From Alligator mississippiensis (taxonomy: Eukaryota; Chordata; Crocodylia; Alligatoridae), in assembly GCF_030867095.1 (NCBI RefSeq), contig NC_081826.1:38914001-38978000 (forward strand): 64,000 nt of DNA, read 5' to 3'. The notes beneath the pieces were generated by a model. That model was not told the DNA's origin, did no database searches, and saw only the letters and a list, made by a program, of their open reading frames with translations. Positions 13,801-28,800 of the stretch are shown here, one piece after another; the stretch's first letter is position 1; each line of letters starts with the position of its first letter. Both the position numbers and the translations under genes were made by a program.

Positions 13801-16800
13801 AACCTATCTCTCTTTCTTTCTTTTCCTGCTTCGCTGTTTCTTTTTGAATTATATAAGGAATGCACTAAAAACAGAACTTTGTTCAGACAACTGAATTATT
13901 GCTTTAGGTGTTATTCAGGACTCGGTATCCAGTGATAAAATAGTTTTGATCAAATTCTGCTTTCAGAAGTCCCAGGGCTTCTATTAAAGGCATCTACCTG
14001 AAGAGATAAATTGTCATACAGCAGATAAACATTTCTCCTGGTATTGCAGTTCAGAAGCTTTTATATTTTTAAAATTAAGACTCAAAATTATAAATACAGA
14101 ATTTGGCCACATAATAATCAGAGGTGTGTATAAGCAATTGCAGTTTTTGTACATGCAGTTAACATAGTTAAGTGTGCAGTCACAGTAACTGTATGCACAA
14201 CTTAACACACAAAGATTTTGAAAATCTTGGAAAGCCAAGATAAAAAGAAATTTGCATAGGAGTTGCAACAGGAGTGAATGGTTTGTTTGAAATTAACATT
14301 TCCTTATCGTCTCCACATCTTTAATATTCCAGCAAATTCTGTATCACTGCTTTCAGTAGGTAATGTGTTTTCCTGCTTCAACCTTTCAATCCCATTTTAT
14401 TCTCAACTGTTTTCTTTAAATTGCTTTCCTCTGTGATTAAGCTTTGGGTGCTACCTACTGCTTCTGGGTAAACAAAGATATAGTTGTAGACTCAGCATGG
14501 TACAAAATATTTTAAAGTGTCTAAGAGTCTTAGTAGAACTGGGCAGAGAAATGTACCGGTAATACAATTTTATGGAAGATTTTAATACTTCGAAATCAGG
14601 CTTTGTTCCAATTTGTAACTAAAACCAAAACTTTCACCATCCCCTATGGAAGGGAATGGAGCTACAGCTCTGGCCCTTGGAAGCCCCAGGGTCTACTGGG
14701 TGGGCTGCCCCAAAGCCTCATGATTCTAGGAGCCTTGATGTTCCAAGCTTGAAGGAAGACTGCAAGACAGGCTACCCAGCACCCACCACAAGCAAGCTTG
14801 CAAGAACCAACCAGGGTTCCATCAGAACCTCATCCAAATTGATCTATCTATGCTAAACATTTAGGTTTTAACTAACTGGCAAATTCCAATGAAGCATTAT
14901 TTTGTTGGATTGTTTGCTGGTCACCCTAGGAATATAAGTATCAATAGGATTTAAGTTCCTAAGAATTCAAAAGATTTTGAAATTGGAACTTTGCTCCCTA
15001 AGTCACTTAAGTGCTTTTCAAAATTTTCCCCTAGACTAACACCTTTGACAAAAATCAGCAAATATTTATTAGAACAAACAAATCAGCATTGCCTGGGGCT
15101 ATCTTCATGTTTCATTTTCTGCAAATTTTCTAGTGAACAAATTAACTGTCAGGAATTTTCACACAAAACATCCAGTTTTAAGACCCTTAGAGATTAGTCT
15201 AAAAAATTGATTTTGGAAGCATGAGCTTTTATCATATTTATCTTTTCCAGTTAAGGAACAAAACTAATATCAAGTGATGTGTGTGCCAAATCAAAATTAA
15301 CACATTAAAGATCTGAAATTTTTAATATAAAAGGAATTCAACTGATTGTGAAAAGTTTATATATCTAGAATTTTGTGTTGGAATGATTCATCAATTAATT
15401 AGAATAATAAAACTTGAGAAAATAGGACTATATGAAGCAAGGTCATAAACATCACCAGAAATAAAATTCACCAAAATAATTTATTTGATTTGTAAAGACT
15501 TTCTTTAAAGGCTTTACTTTTTTTGGTCTGAATGTTAACAAGCACCATAAGTCATACTGATTGTAACTTCTCATTTATCAGGGAATTGAGACAAATTATA
15601 GCCAGGATCTGGTCATTTTATTCTGCTTCATTGAATTGTGATCAAATTGGTAATTCAATAGACTTCTAATGATAATTAGATTGACAGTGAATAACAAAGA
15701 ATGTTATCTTTGATTTGTTCATAGTATGGATCTTTTGTGCTGGATAGATATTGAACAGTTCAGAAGGATGCTCCACAAGGAAAAAGAAAAGCGAGAGGAA
15801 AAATCTAAAGACATTAAAAATAAGTACTTAAATAAAAAATACTTCTTTGGACCCAATAGTCCAGCTACGAGAGAACAACAAGAGCAGGTATCAATATATA
15901 AAAATGTATATAAAGAGCAATTTTGCAGATAAATGTATTTACTCCTGTAGAAATTTGACAATTGATCATAACCTTGTTCTGAGAGATGCCTAGGTCAGCT
16001 AGCTGCCATTCAATGCATACCAAATCTATTTTTCTAGTAGCTTTTTCTTTGCATTTCCCTCTGTGTTACTGGTGTCCCTAACATCTACCTCAGTACTCTT
16101 CCAAACTTTGCCCATTTTTCCTTCAGTTCTCTGTTAAAAATCTTCCCAAACCTTCTGTTTTCTGTGCCAGCAATCTGGTTTAATTTCTCTGTTCATAATA
16201 CATTTACATTATGTAGTCCAGAGCCTAGGCTGCAGCCCTGAGTGCACAGTGCAGCTAAAAAAGAGGAGTGCAAAACTGACTTCAAGCCAAAATGGTTTAT
16301 TCCTATTCTCATCTTTAGTATGAAAGTAAATCCACCTGTAAGTGATACCATGTCTAAGCTGTGGTGATCTAAAGTAACTTAATACTTGTAACATTTACTC
16401 ATTCCAAGATTGGGCATTATTGTACCAGAACCTGTACATGGACTGTACCTCCTGCATCATAGGTAGGACCAATGCAATCTGCCCCATGAAATGAATATCT
16501 GCTTATGATCCTTGGTTGAGCATATGATTAAATGCTTTGATTAAAATTTAAGGTCATGCTTCAATGGTTTGCTGAGACAAGGCTTATGAGGAATAAATGT
16601 TTTGCCCATACGTAAGAATTTCTCTCATCTGGTATCGTATTTGAATTATTTAGCTAATGCAGTTAGGTGGAGGCTGGGGACAGATTCTTCATGATCAAGT
16701 TTCCTCATCGGTTCTCCTTGAAATTCAGAAATATGTCCAGATGAGGCTAGAAAAAAAATGGCTACCATTGTTCCTGTCAAATGAACAAACTGGGACCTAC

Positions 16801-19800
16801 AAAAAAACAAAGGTAATGTTTCAGTACTTAACAGTACATTCCAGTACTGTTTTCTTGCTGGGTCCATAATTTACTTGTGGGATAAGACAGGGGGCAGATG
16901 GGGTAGAAAATGACAATCATTTGTAGCTTACTTTCAGTTTAAATTGCATGGAAGTGAGTTACATATGCAAACAGGTTGCAGTGTGAAACTGTTGACTGTG
17001 AAAGCAGTTTAATGGCACAGTCTGACTGATGGCTTTGCTAGCCATGGAAAATGAAGATGATAATGGATGCTGTCTCTACAGTGTTCCAGACTGTATGGGG
17101 GGCAGTTTAGATATCTGTTGCAGTATTCTACCCTTACCACCACTCACCAGACTTGCACACAGCAAAAATCCTATTCTGTAGTATTTTGCAGAATTATTCA
17201 GAAAGACAAAAATGCAAGAGTGCAAATGTGGAGACTGGATGGCTATAGCTTAGCTGACTGATCACATTAACAAATTATTGTAAATTAATTTACACATAAG
17301 AGTTGGGAGTAAGGAAACCATTACTCCAGCTGGTCAGGCGGAGATAGTTATGGACACTTATTTGATTTAATTCTTTTTTCAACAAAGAGAGGATTCAGAG
17401 AGCCATCAAAATCATAGGTAGATTGGATTCTCTGTTAGTACACACATGTATATTTCACTTAATATCTATGGTTTTGGTTAGCATTTGGTTGAAGGTTCAT
17501 CCCAAGCTTAGCCAACAACACACAAGGGGAGTAATGAAGCTACTGTCATATCTAGCAGCCTTCGACTGATTGGGTACCCATTTACAGATGGGAAAGGAGT
17601 GAAACTAACTCACATCTCTGTATCCATAACAAAATGCCTTAACTAATTGGCCTCCAATCTTCACCTATTATGGTAGTATACATAGGAATTTAATAGAAAG
17701 CATATAAATGTACTGATCATCTTATCACCCACAGATAAGGGACATAGTTGAAGATCTCCTAATCCAGAGAAATGAGAAGAGGAATGGGGCCTGGAAGGCA
17801 AGTAACGTCTATTATTTTCCTCTTCTCTCAGTTTCCTTAGCCTTTCCTTTTCAGACCTTCAGGATTTTTCATTAGTCCACATTTTTACAAACAAGTCCCA
17901 AACTCAAGACTGTCAAAAGTTGTTGCAAATGCATTGACTTCAGGGGAGTTGTGCTCACTTAGACTAGTGGCAAATTTAGCCCCAGCTGGATGAGACTCTC
18001 CATGTCTGGAGAGGTCCATCTTATACGGTGCATATATCTCACCAATGACTGTGCAGTGCCCATAGCCTCTCTAAGGCTTAGAACTAGTTTCATACCTTCA
18101 GTGCATATTTATCTGGATTTCATGCTGTGGACTTATTGGGACAAGCTGTTCATTCGAGCATCTGGTAGTTTGTTTATTGTTGCAAGTGGATTACATGCAG
18201 ACACAAAAGAGAATGTGAAGTATGCAGAAGAGTGGGCAGGTTTAATACTATCTCACAGTATCTGTTTCATTTAGTATTGTATTTTATTTGTACAGCACCA
18301 AGATAATATCAGTTTTAGAAATCTTAAACCTCTGTAGTATGACAGTTTAGGAGATGTTTGCCAGTATTTTTCCCTGTAAAGAGCAAAGAACTCTTTGTGG
18401 TTGCCAGCATACAAGTTGTATACATTTATTCAGTCTAACTTTTATTGTCTGTTGAAAACAATTGGAGACCAGGTCACCAATCACTCATGCAAACCACTGG
18501 GTATAGAGGAATCCCTAGTGCCATGTGGATTCCGTTTATTGAATTTTCACCTGGTATCTGTGTTTAGGATAGCAGCTTTTTACAGCTTGTCACTTATGGT
18601 GGTTGTTTCACTGTGTGTCATAAGCAGGGTTTAAGTAGATCAGGACTGGTATAGGAGCAGCACCTTGCCCATTGCATAGTGGAGCAGGCCTGACTAATAA
18701 CATTTTGCTCTCATGTTCTAACATGCAGTCAGCTTCTGGTCATAGTGACTCTATGGACTATGAATGGAACAATCTTGGGGCTTTTGAGGAGGATCAGGAA
18801 GACAGTTCTTTTGGAACTGTCCTAACTGAACTTATTTCATTTTAAGGTGATGAGATTGTTGGGCTGTCACCATATTCCTTTACTGCAAGAAAAGTGAAGC
18901 CCTGCTGCCTGGGCTGTGAACTAGTTCCTGGACTGATTAGTCCCAACTTGATCAAGTCATGGATAGTGGCCAGAAGTCCTCATTCTTCAAATGAGATAGT
19001 TACATCCTTCTGGCCAGCTAAAGATGAGAACAAGCCAGCATGCCTATTGCTGCCCATGGATATTTTAGCAGCAGCTGCGGGATTAACCAGAGACTCAAAC
19101 AGTGAATCCAGCAAAAGGCGCCTGTCCTCATGTTGAAGGACTGATTTTTCTGCCATATTTTCCAGTTCATTCCTGCAGCCAACATCTTGTGGCCAGCATT
19201 TGCAGAAGCTTAAATTCAATCATTACAATGGTCCCTTCTGGCCTTCAAATCTATGACTCCCCTCAATCTTACTTGGATTAAGGCTCAGCCAGCTTGCTCT
19301 GACCTCCCAAACACGATGTAATACATGTAACAGCTTTGGCTAAATGAGAAAGGATGGAAAAACATAGCTATGTATCATAAGACCACGCAAAGTTATACAG
19401 ACCCTGGTTTCCTCCTAACCCTCCTAGCAACCTCATTAAATACATTCAGCTAGAGGGGTGACAAGCTAGAATCTTGCAGAATTTCAGGAATGAGAAGCAG
19501 CCGCCCAACCCCACCTCTAAGAATGCTGAGCTGTGTAAGAATGGAGACAGACAAGAGCAGCCCTTTCCACCCCAGTCATGCTTTACCATTGTATAAACAA
19601 AACCTCACAATTCGTGGTGTCAAAAGAATGGAAACTGCTTCTGATCTTGATCCATTTTAAGTTACTTTCCTAGGGTGTTTCTTTCAGTTATTTAATGATA
19701 GAATCAGGCGCAGCTTGTAATATTAATATCAGCCGTAGAAAGACAGGGAAACTTAGCTAGGGAACTAGACGGAGGCCAGAGTGTGTCTACTTGGTATCAG

Positions 19801-22800
19801 AAAAATATGCAAGAATCCTTCAATCTCTGCAAGAACAACACATTCCTCTGCTTCTGGGTAACTGCTGGACTATACTCCGCCCCGCCACACACACACATCC
19901 ACCCACTCTTGATCCAGGTGAATTTCATACCAGTATTATAGGCTAATTTGCAATCATTGATCTAATAAGAATGGGGAATTGTTTGACGTAAGTTCAGTGA
20001 CTACTGGTAATAATAAAGCATAAGACATACTGTTTGTTCAGTAAAAAAGGATGGAGGACTGATTTCCATTCCTTACTTCATTTCCAGCAAACTTCTGCCT
20101 GAATCATCCTTCTCTCCTCTCACTTTTCTGCCTGATTATTACTTTCTGTCCATTTTGTTGCCTGAAGATACCCAAAATATCGTGAGGACTTTAAATCATA
20201 TTTTACTATCGGTAGACTTTCTTCCAGAGAGAGCAAACTCTCCAGCTTCCGTTGGTAATCACGACAACACATTTCAAAGCTGATTTTGTTAGCGAGGTCC
20301 CTGTCAGAAGCACTTTAGAATTTTTAGCTGTGTGGTTTGTCTGTTCCTTTTTCTGTGTTGTTTGTTTGTAAAAAACAAAAAAGAACTCAAACTGTTCCCT
20401 AAAAAGTAACAATGGCTGTTTCCATACTTCATAGTATGTAGTCATATGTTCTAAATCATTGTCAGTCATTTCCTCTCCCATCACATCTTCCAAAAAATGT
20501 TGCCCAAACCAAACCAAAGGGGAAAAAAGAAAGAAAGAAAGTAAAGAAAGATTGCCAAGTTCTATTGTATCCATGTCATAAACTACTGAAAGTTAGGGTC
20601 AGTGCAAAGATAAATATCAGACAGTTTACCCTAACTAATGCCTTTGTTATTGCTTTTTGAAACAGAGTTTATTCGGTGCATTTATTTTTTCTTTTGACAG
20701 CATGTGGACAATAAGTGGGTTTCTTCATCTCGGGAAATAATTACTTTTCGTAAAGCGCTGTTGAATCCAGTAACAGCATTTCAGTTTCAGCGCTTTGTGT
20801 CTTTGAAAGGAGACTTACTGGGGAATGGAGTGCTCTTCTGGCAAGAGGTTCAGAAATACAAGGTAAAATGGAAGTAGTTTTAAGTGCATGTATCCATTAA
20901 TGTGTTTTTAGAGACTTTCAACTAGAATACCTTTAATCAGTTTACTATCAACATCAGTGCAGCTTGCTTCACTACTTTATTGTTTTCTTCCATGCAGAGC
21001 CTCCATTCTTTTAGATGAATCTTTTAAACGAATTGAGCATTTCATACTCATTCCTTTATGCTTATACATATTATAGAATCATAATACAAATTTAAAGAGA
21101 TCCAGTCTATGTCCAAAATGTTGTTGCTTAGCATTGATGTGCACTGTGCTGTACAAATGCAGTGAGAGCACTGAAGTACTCATCCAGGTTTGGGGGCATT
21201 ACAGTTCTAACAGTAGTCCACATTTAAAGTAGAGAGAATATCACTGAATGAGTCATACCTCTGAAATTGGGTGTATACAAATAGCCCAAAGAGCTTACAC
21301 TTAAAAGACAGACACCTGGTGTAATGCTTATTCACTGCTGCTGAGGATCTGGCCTAGCTGCACTAAAGTTGGAAGAACCAAAGGATAGGTCAACCTAGAC
21401 TGTTTCTCTCATAAATACTTGCCCCTTGTGAAATTGTGATAGCCTGACAGAAAATGCAAACAGGAAAAAACTGAGCGCCAGATTGTGCCTTTAGATCACA
21501 TTGCTGCCAAATACTGCTGTGGGGAGCATTACTGAATCCAAGGCCCAATGACTCCTGTACTTGTTCTGCATTTCTCCCTTCAGTTCAAAGCTACGTAAGG
21601 GTCAGATGGTCCTGGCAGGGAATAAGAAGTTCATGATGAGGTCAGGAGAGTACTGAGACTGTGACTATGACTATGCTAGGCTCCTGCTCTCAGAATGCTG
21701 GGAATTGCTGCAATCAGGCAATATAGTCAAATATGATGATGATTTAGCGTTTGTACCATGCTGGACTAGTACTGGTTTTGCTCAATGTCTTCGTCAATGA
21801 CCTGGAAGACGGCATACAGTGCATCCTCAGCAAGTTTGCAGACGACACCAAGCTGTGGAGAGCAGTAGATATGCTAGAGGGTAGGACTAGGATTCAGAGT
21901 GACCTAGAGAAATTGGAGAATTGGGCCAAAAGGAATCTCATAAGGTTCAACAAGGAGAAGTGCAAAGTCCTGGATGTAGAATGGAACAATCCCATGCACC
22001 AGTACAGGCTGGGGGCTGACTGACTGGGCAGCAGCTCTGCAGAAAAGGACCTGGGGCAATCAGCTGAATATGAGCCAGCAGTGTGCCCTTGTTGCCAAGA
22101 ATGCGAGCAGCATACTGGGCTGCATTGGTAGGTGTGTTGCCAGCAGGTAAAGAGAAGTGATTATTCCCTTCTATTCAGCATTGGTGAAGCCACATCTGGA
22201 GTTTTGTGTTCAGGTTTGGGCTCCCACTACAGAAAGGATGTGGACAAATAGAAGAGAGTTCAGTGGACAGTGACAAAAATGGGAGGGGGCTGGGGGACAT
22301 GACTTCTGAGGAAAGACTGAGGGAACTGGGCTTATTTAGTCTAGAGAAGAGGAGACTGAGAGGGGACTTAATAGCAGCCTTCAACTACATGAAGAGGGGT
22401 TCCAAAGAGGATGGAGCTAGACTGTTCTCAGTGGTGGCAGATGACAGAACAAGGAGCAACAGTCTCAAGTTGCAGCAAGGGGAAATTCAGGTTTGATATT
22501 AGGAAGAATTTTCTTACTGGGAGGGCAGTAAAACACTGGAGCAGGTAACCCAGAGAGGTTGTGGAAGTTGCATCCCTGGAGGTTTTCAGAACCCGGCTAG
22601 ACAAAGCTTTGGCTGGGATGATCTAATTGGGGCTGGTCCTGCTTTGAGCAGGGGGTTGGACTAAATGACCTCCTGAGGTCCCTTTCAACCCTAACTTTCT
22701 ATGATTCTATGGAGAGCCCCGTCAGGACTAGGCCTGGTTGTGCTAGACAGTTTGTGAACGTATATTAAAGACAGTCCCAGTCAGGGGGGAAAAGGGCCAA

Positions 22801-25800
22801 GAATATGTTTGTTCTGGTAAGCTGTGACCTCAGTTTGCAATTTTCAAGCATTTCTTAAAGTAAATGACAGTCATACATTAATGAGGTACTCATCAAAACA
22901 GTAACTACTTGCTTTGCCATCCTTAATTCATTGAGCAAATGACCATCAGAACCACAGGAAATCAGAGCTAACTCATTATGTTTGAAATTGCCAGAACAGG
23001 CTTCTTCAAGGCAAGTCAGTTCAGAAAGCATAAAAGAAACCAAGACTCTTTAGCTAAGGCTATGAGATGGGGATTCATTTTTTACTTCAAAACTGAGACT
23101 AGCTTTGGGGCTAATACCTACACTCAAAATGTCTGAGACACATCCAGATTAGTGGTTCTTCATGATGGTACTGTGGAGAAAAGTGGTTTGCCGGTTCAGG
23201 CATTTTCTTTGTGGAACTCTTCTAGGAAGAAAGCTATTATTGTTTGACCCTCCATTTATGTTAATTTTATTTGTTTTCCTATCAAACAAAGAAAAGTACA
23301 GTCTGACCACAATAATACACCCATGGTATTTTGGCAGGGCTGGCAGTCACTGCTCTTTATAAGATTCAAAAGACTGAACTAGCAGGAGTGTGGCAGGTCA
23401 GGCTGTACTGGAGGAATACTGCCAAAACTGTGGGTAGAGTTTTGAATTGTGCCTGCCTCTATTGTCTGAATCATACCGTGCCATTAATGTTCAAGCAGAA
23501 CTCCCTCTGGGTGCTGAGGCCTGCATTGTTCTTTACAGCCTGTCAGATTGGCGGCATGTCTCTGGGCAACTGAAAAAGAAAAAAGAAATGATTCCTAAAA
23601 TAAGTATGAAAAAAATGTAACACTCTGTGGGATTGTGTCTGTCTGCTCCCCTTTGTCCTGCTCTCATCTTTCCTTTATATCTTATATGACTTATTTTTCT
23701 TTTCTCTTTGCTTTCATTCTTTGAAATGTATTACATCTGAAATTAGTAGGCAAAGCATAAAATAATATTATTGCTGAATACAACACTTGTGGTGTTCTTC
23801 TCAGAGCTGTTTCCTATTTGTCAATTACCTGCTCAGATTGAATCAGGGATATCAAATACACGGTTTCATCAGAATCGTATAAACAGGAACTATTATCTCC
23901 ACTCCATAACTGTGTGTGCAACCTAGTAACCCCACTGGCTTTTTTGGTGTCATGATAATATGTATTTGCTGTTAATGCAAGAACTCAGTACCTTAACTTA
24001 ATTAGTTGTGTGGAGCTGATGTTCTCTGGATTTCTTTGTCCTTGTTAAGAACTGGGGGAAAGGGAGGTAGATAGCTTCTAATATGTAGTGCCATATTCAC
24101 TGCATACTGCATTTTCCCCCATTTAGGACATGTGCCATTCTCACTGTGATGATGTTACCATCCAGAATAAGATCACAGCTATCATCAACTGCTTTATTAA
24201 TTCTGCCATCCCTCCAGCTCTACAAATTGACATTCCAGTTGAGCAAGCTCAAAAGATTATAGAGCACAGGAGAGAACTTGGGCCTTATGTGTTCAGAGAG
24301 GCACAGGTAAGAGGTCAGGGATAAATCAGTAACAGATTAGACTAGAGGCATTGTGCCTGATTTGTAGAGGTAGGTTTTGCCTTTTGAGGTCACAGTTTCC
24401 TGCCCATAAATAAGTGTGGATATCAAGTTGTTCTTAGGGGTGTATTAGCAGGTTATAAGGTATCTTGCTACAGATCCAGAGGTGTGAGTGACCCAACTGC
24501 AAAGGGTGTCTGATCTCTCAGGCTGGGCAGTCAAAGGTGGTTGGTGCCCTCCACATTGCTCCCTTGTGTGATGTTGGCTATTGAAACTGGTATGCCTTAA
24601 CCAGGGCCCTTTATGCCCAGAAGGATCTTTGCCTTCATTGTAACTAACTGTTTTTATTGAGATTAAGGGTAAATGTAAAGAAGAGACTTCACAATATTAA
24701 TCACTCAGTAGATTGGGTAAATGCTGTTATACCCTGGAATGGGGCACTCCTTTAGACATGCTACTTTTGTTTCTTGGATTGCTTGATTTCCATCTCTTGA
24801 TTAACAAAAGGAACCATTTTTGGTGGTCTGATGATCCACACTTCTAAATCTAAAAAATATCAGATGTCAAGAAAGCACAACAGGCATCTTAACTTTCTGA
24901 CTCTCTGGCCCTTTTTTGTTCCAGGAGATTTAAGGAGCTGGCTTGGGAGGAGTGTTCGCTCAGCTAATTCTGTTCCACTGACCAAACAGGGTTATTTGTA
25001 AATTCATACTATTAACCTTGTATGGTTATTACCTTTTATGCTTTTATTTCTAAAAAAAAATGTAGCCGATTCCTCCCCTTTTCGCCAAACTGATGCCAGC
25101 CCCTTTTCAAATCTACAAGCATACTTAGTTCCATTAAAGTCACAAGAGGCAAATGATTTGTAAGACAGGAGGATTTATATAGATCGTCAGATAAATGAGA
25201 AGGCTAATTTAAGACTAAGCCCCACTAGTGTTAAATGTACCAAACTCTAGAAGTACAGAGTGGAACTAATAGAAAAATTTTGGAAAACAACAGGATGGAC
25301 ACTAGTAAGCATTTTGGGCCTAAATCTCTGAGGCCAACTATTTTTTAAATCAGAGAAAAGCATAGGATCCTCAGCAGGTTAAAAATCTGAGCCTAGTGTA
25401 TTAAAGGTATTTGGGTGCTGAACTCCCATTGATTCTGATGGTAGTTCAGTGCTTAAATTTTTTGAAATATATGAGCCTTGATATGTGAGGCAGTAGAATG
25501 CACTGAATCTCTCTTTTTTTTATTGTTTTCCTTATTCCAGTTCAACAAAGACCCTGTGAGAGATTATATCATTTAAAAATTATCCAAGATTTGCTCATGG
25601 ATCTGTAATGTGGTTTAAGAGCTTTTCCAGAGGCAAAAAAGTATTTCCTTTCTCTTAAAGAGGGAGAGAAAAAAAGTCCTCTCCCTGATGAACAGAATAT
25701 TTTAAATAGTTGAGCAGAATAGTGGTGTAAAAAGTAATTCAACTGATGCATATTTTAGTAAGAATACTTGTAAAAAAAAGTGATGGATGTTTTCATTAAT

Positions 25801-28800
25801 GCACATGATTGTTTAGGGAAATATAGAAAAAGAAAGTGCCTTTTAACTGTGTTTTAGGAAGATTTCTCACCAGTAATAAACATGCTGATGAAAAGCATGT
25901 GCAAGGCAAAGCTGGACTGAATTGTCAGGAGACCGTACGTGGGAGGAAACATGCTGTGTATTTAAAAAAAGAAATAGTTATTTCATTTTTATGGTAAACT
26001 ACATTTTTTTACAGTAAACTCTGTTTTCTTAACATCGGCAAGTTCAACTTCCTTTTCTTTCTGCTCAGATGACTATTTTTGCTCTTCTCTTTAAATTTTG
26101 GCCAAAATTCTGTGAGTTTCGAAGCAGTTTGGCTGATGAAAAAATTTTGCCTGTGTTGGAGAGGAAAAAGGAAAAGAAAGTGGAAAATGGGAAAAGAAAA
26201 TCAGCAGAAGAACGACTCACCAAGACTCAGGTGAGAGGCTGAAAGACCAAAAACACACTTTCTGGTGAATAAACATTAACAATACAAATATCCCCTCTAT
26301 GGGCTTGACCCAAAATCCACTGAAGTCAATGGAAAGACTCTAATCTTTATTTTAAAATACAGATTTTAAATACTATATAGTACTGGGGCCTAATTTCCCA
26401 ATACGGAATATGTTTATACACAGGCTTAATTTTAAGAAGGGAAGTCAATAGGAATACTGTTCTTAAAGAGAAGCACATTATATCTGTGTTTGCACAGCTG
26501 GGGACTCCCTCCTCCCTCTCATTTTTAATAGAGAGGAAAGTACATTTTTATTTACCTTGGGGGGGTTCAAAAATGTAAAAAAAAAAAAAAAAGCTGGGGG
26601 GAATATTTTCAAATCGCTTTCTCTATATATTGTGTGTGTAAATCTGATAAGTGTTTACCTGCATGCACACAGGATTTTTAAGCAGGGTTTGCTTAGCTGG
26701 TATCTATAAGGCTATCAATTACATTTTTAAAAATCCATTTTCTAAGATGTGTTACAAAAAGCACCTTGTAGAATTTAAACAACACATTTTAAAATTCTGT
26801 GTTGCTTACTCTTCTTCTGGATATTTTATTATATGTCCCTCAGCTTTGGTAGTGGGATCTTAGGCTACTCACTTACACTTTTGTTTAGAGGGAGTTTCCA
26901 ATCAATACCAGGTTTTAGGGGCTCATGCGTTGGCAAAAAGGGTCTGTGTTTCAGATGTACCTCTCCAATGGCAGTGTTAGTTTGTAAAGCTGTTTCTCCT
27001 GGAGATTCTCTTGTTTTTAAAATGCCAGAAAGAATTGTGCTGGTCATAGCTTGGACTAAAAGTTCTTTTTCAAAACCTAATGTTAGGATGAGTTTGAGAG
27101 TGCCTTTTTAAGGGCAAAGGAACAACTGCATTGTAATCAGTTGATTAAAATTTATATAGTAGTTTACATCCTCAAAGTACCATATAAATATGCTGTTCAG
27201 ATACTGATATGTGGTGTTCATGAGTACATGGATGGGCAGAGGCCTAAACTAATCTTCACAGCACTCTGTGAGAACATGCATCTACCAGTACTCCTAAGAG
27301 ACAGGGGAAACTATGGGGAGATACTGTGACTAACACAAGCGACACAATAATCAGTGTCAAAACCCAGAACTCATGCTCTTTTCTCCAGAGCATGTTGCTT
27401 CCACAAACAAATGCCTGGGTGGACATTGCCATAGTCATGAGGAAAGGATTCAGTGACAATTACTGCATGTTTTTGCTTTCACCTCAGTTAAAGCAGACGC
27501 TTCCTTTCCTTTGGAGATTGCCTGATATGCAGGTCCTTCAGCTGCTGGGCTGAGGTAGCAGTTGTATGTGGAATGACTTAGGCTTGGGGAAATATGCTTT
27601 ATACCCCCTCTTTGCCTATGTGCCTCTGGCCTAGTCCGGCTACTGGGATTGAGCTTTGAGCTATGGATTTGTTCTTCTTTAAGGTATTAGACTGCATGTG
27701 ACACATGCTGGTTGCATCAGTTCCTTTCTGTAAATTGTTCTTATGCCAGTATTTTTAGTGAGTTAAATATGCAGTTGCACTTTGCTTCACTTCCAAAGTA
27801 ATTCTGAAATTTTAGCCTGAGAGTTATCCAAAGCCTGAATGAGTTTTTGTTAACGTTTGTCTTAAATCTGCACTTGTTCTTCCTTTGCCCTCCTGTCAGA
27901 ATAAGGAGACTCCCAGGTGCCTGGATTTGACTTTTCTTTGGCACAAATGGATGTTACCAAACAATTTAGACTAAATCCTGCAAAGTGCTGAGTATCTTCT
28001 GTCAATAAGAATGGAGGGTATTTGGCACCTTATAGGATCAGGATCTTTCTATCTGAAACCACAGGACTCTGATTTATTTTTTTTTAAATGATGTGATTCT
28101 TTGGAGGATAAGAAAATTATTTTACATTCATTCTGGGTTCAAAATTTGGCAGTTTATAGTATGCTATTACAATTGTGGGAGAAAAACAAATTGTTAGGAA
28201 AATTCCAGGAAATCTAGAAAACAGGAAATCCAATACTTGATGCAGGAAGTTCTGTTATATGGAAAGAATTGCTGATGTGTGATTGATTTCTTATTCAAGT
28301 GAACTTACATATATTGGCAAATGGCACTTTTTTATTGGTACGCTGTATCTTCACTCTTGAGTTATAGTGGTATGGTGCAGATTTTGAAAATGAGTCTTGA
28401 ATTTCATTCCACACTTCCAAAAATTGGTAAGCCCTTGAGAGATTTGTGCCATTTCACAAGTGACTCTCCTGACTAAGTAATGTCTATTTTTGATAAATAC
28501 CTACTTCATTTGGGAGACTCTTGACTTTTCTCGGAGTCCTTGTCTCTCCTTGATCAAGCTTCTTTAGCAACTTAGAGATTTTCTCGCATCGAAGGCAAGG
28601 TATAAAAGACCCATTTTTCCTGTTTCCTCCACTGGAATCAACCTCACCAGGTTTTGTTTTTGTTGATGGTGATGTCATGGTATGAAAAATGTTATGATGT
28701 CATGACCTCACCTGGCATACTATGAGAAAAAATCATTCACAATCTCACATATATCTCCACATTCCCTGCATATATATAAAAATTGTCTTCAGAATTTTTG

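Noticed and set aside
16661-16812. Alternative acceptor seven bases into the RGS22 exon (aatgcag)
   Set aside because: It would remove conserved residues and put the exon out of phase with the previous one.
20206-20574. 122-codon minus-strand frame in an RGS22 intron
   Set aside because: No recognisable domain, no splice or promoter context and AT-rich chance composition.
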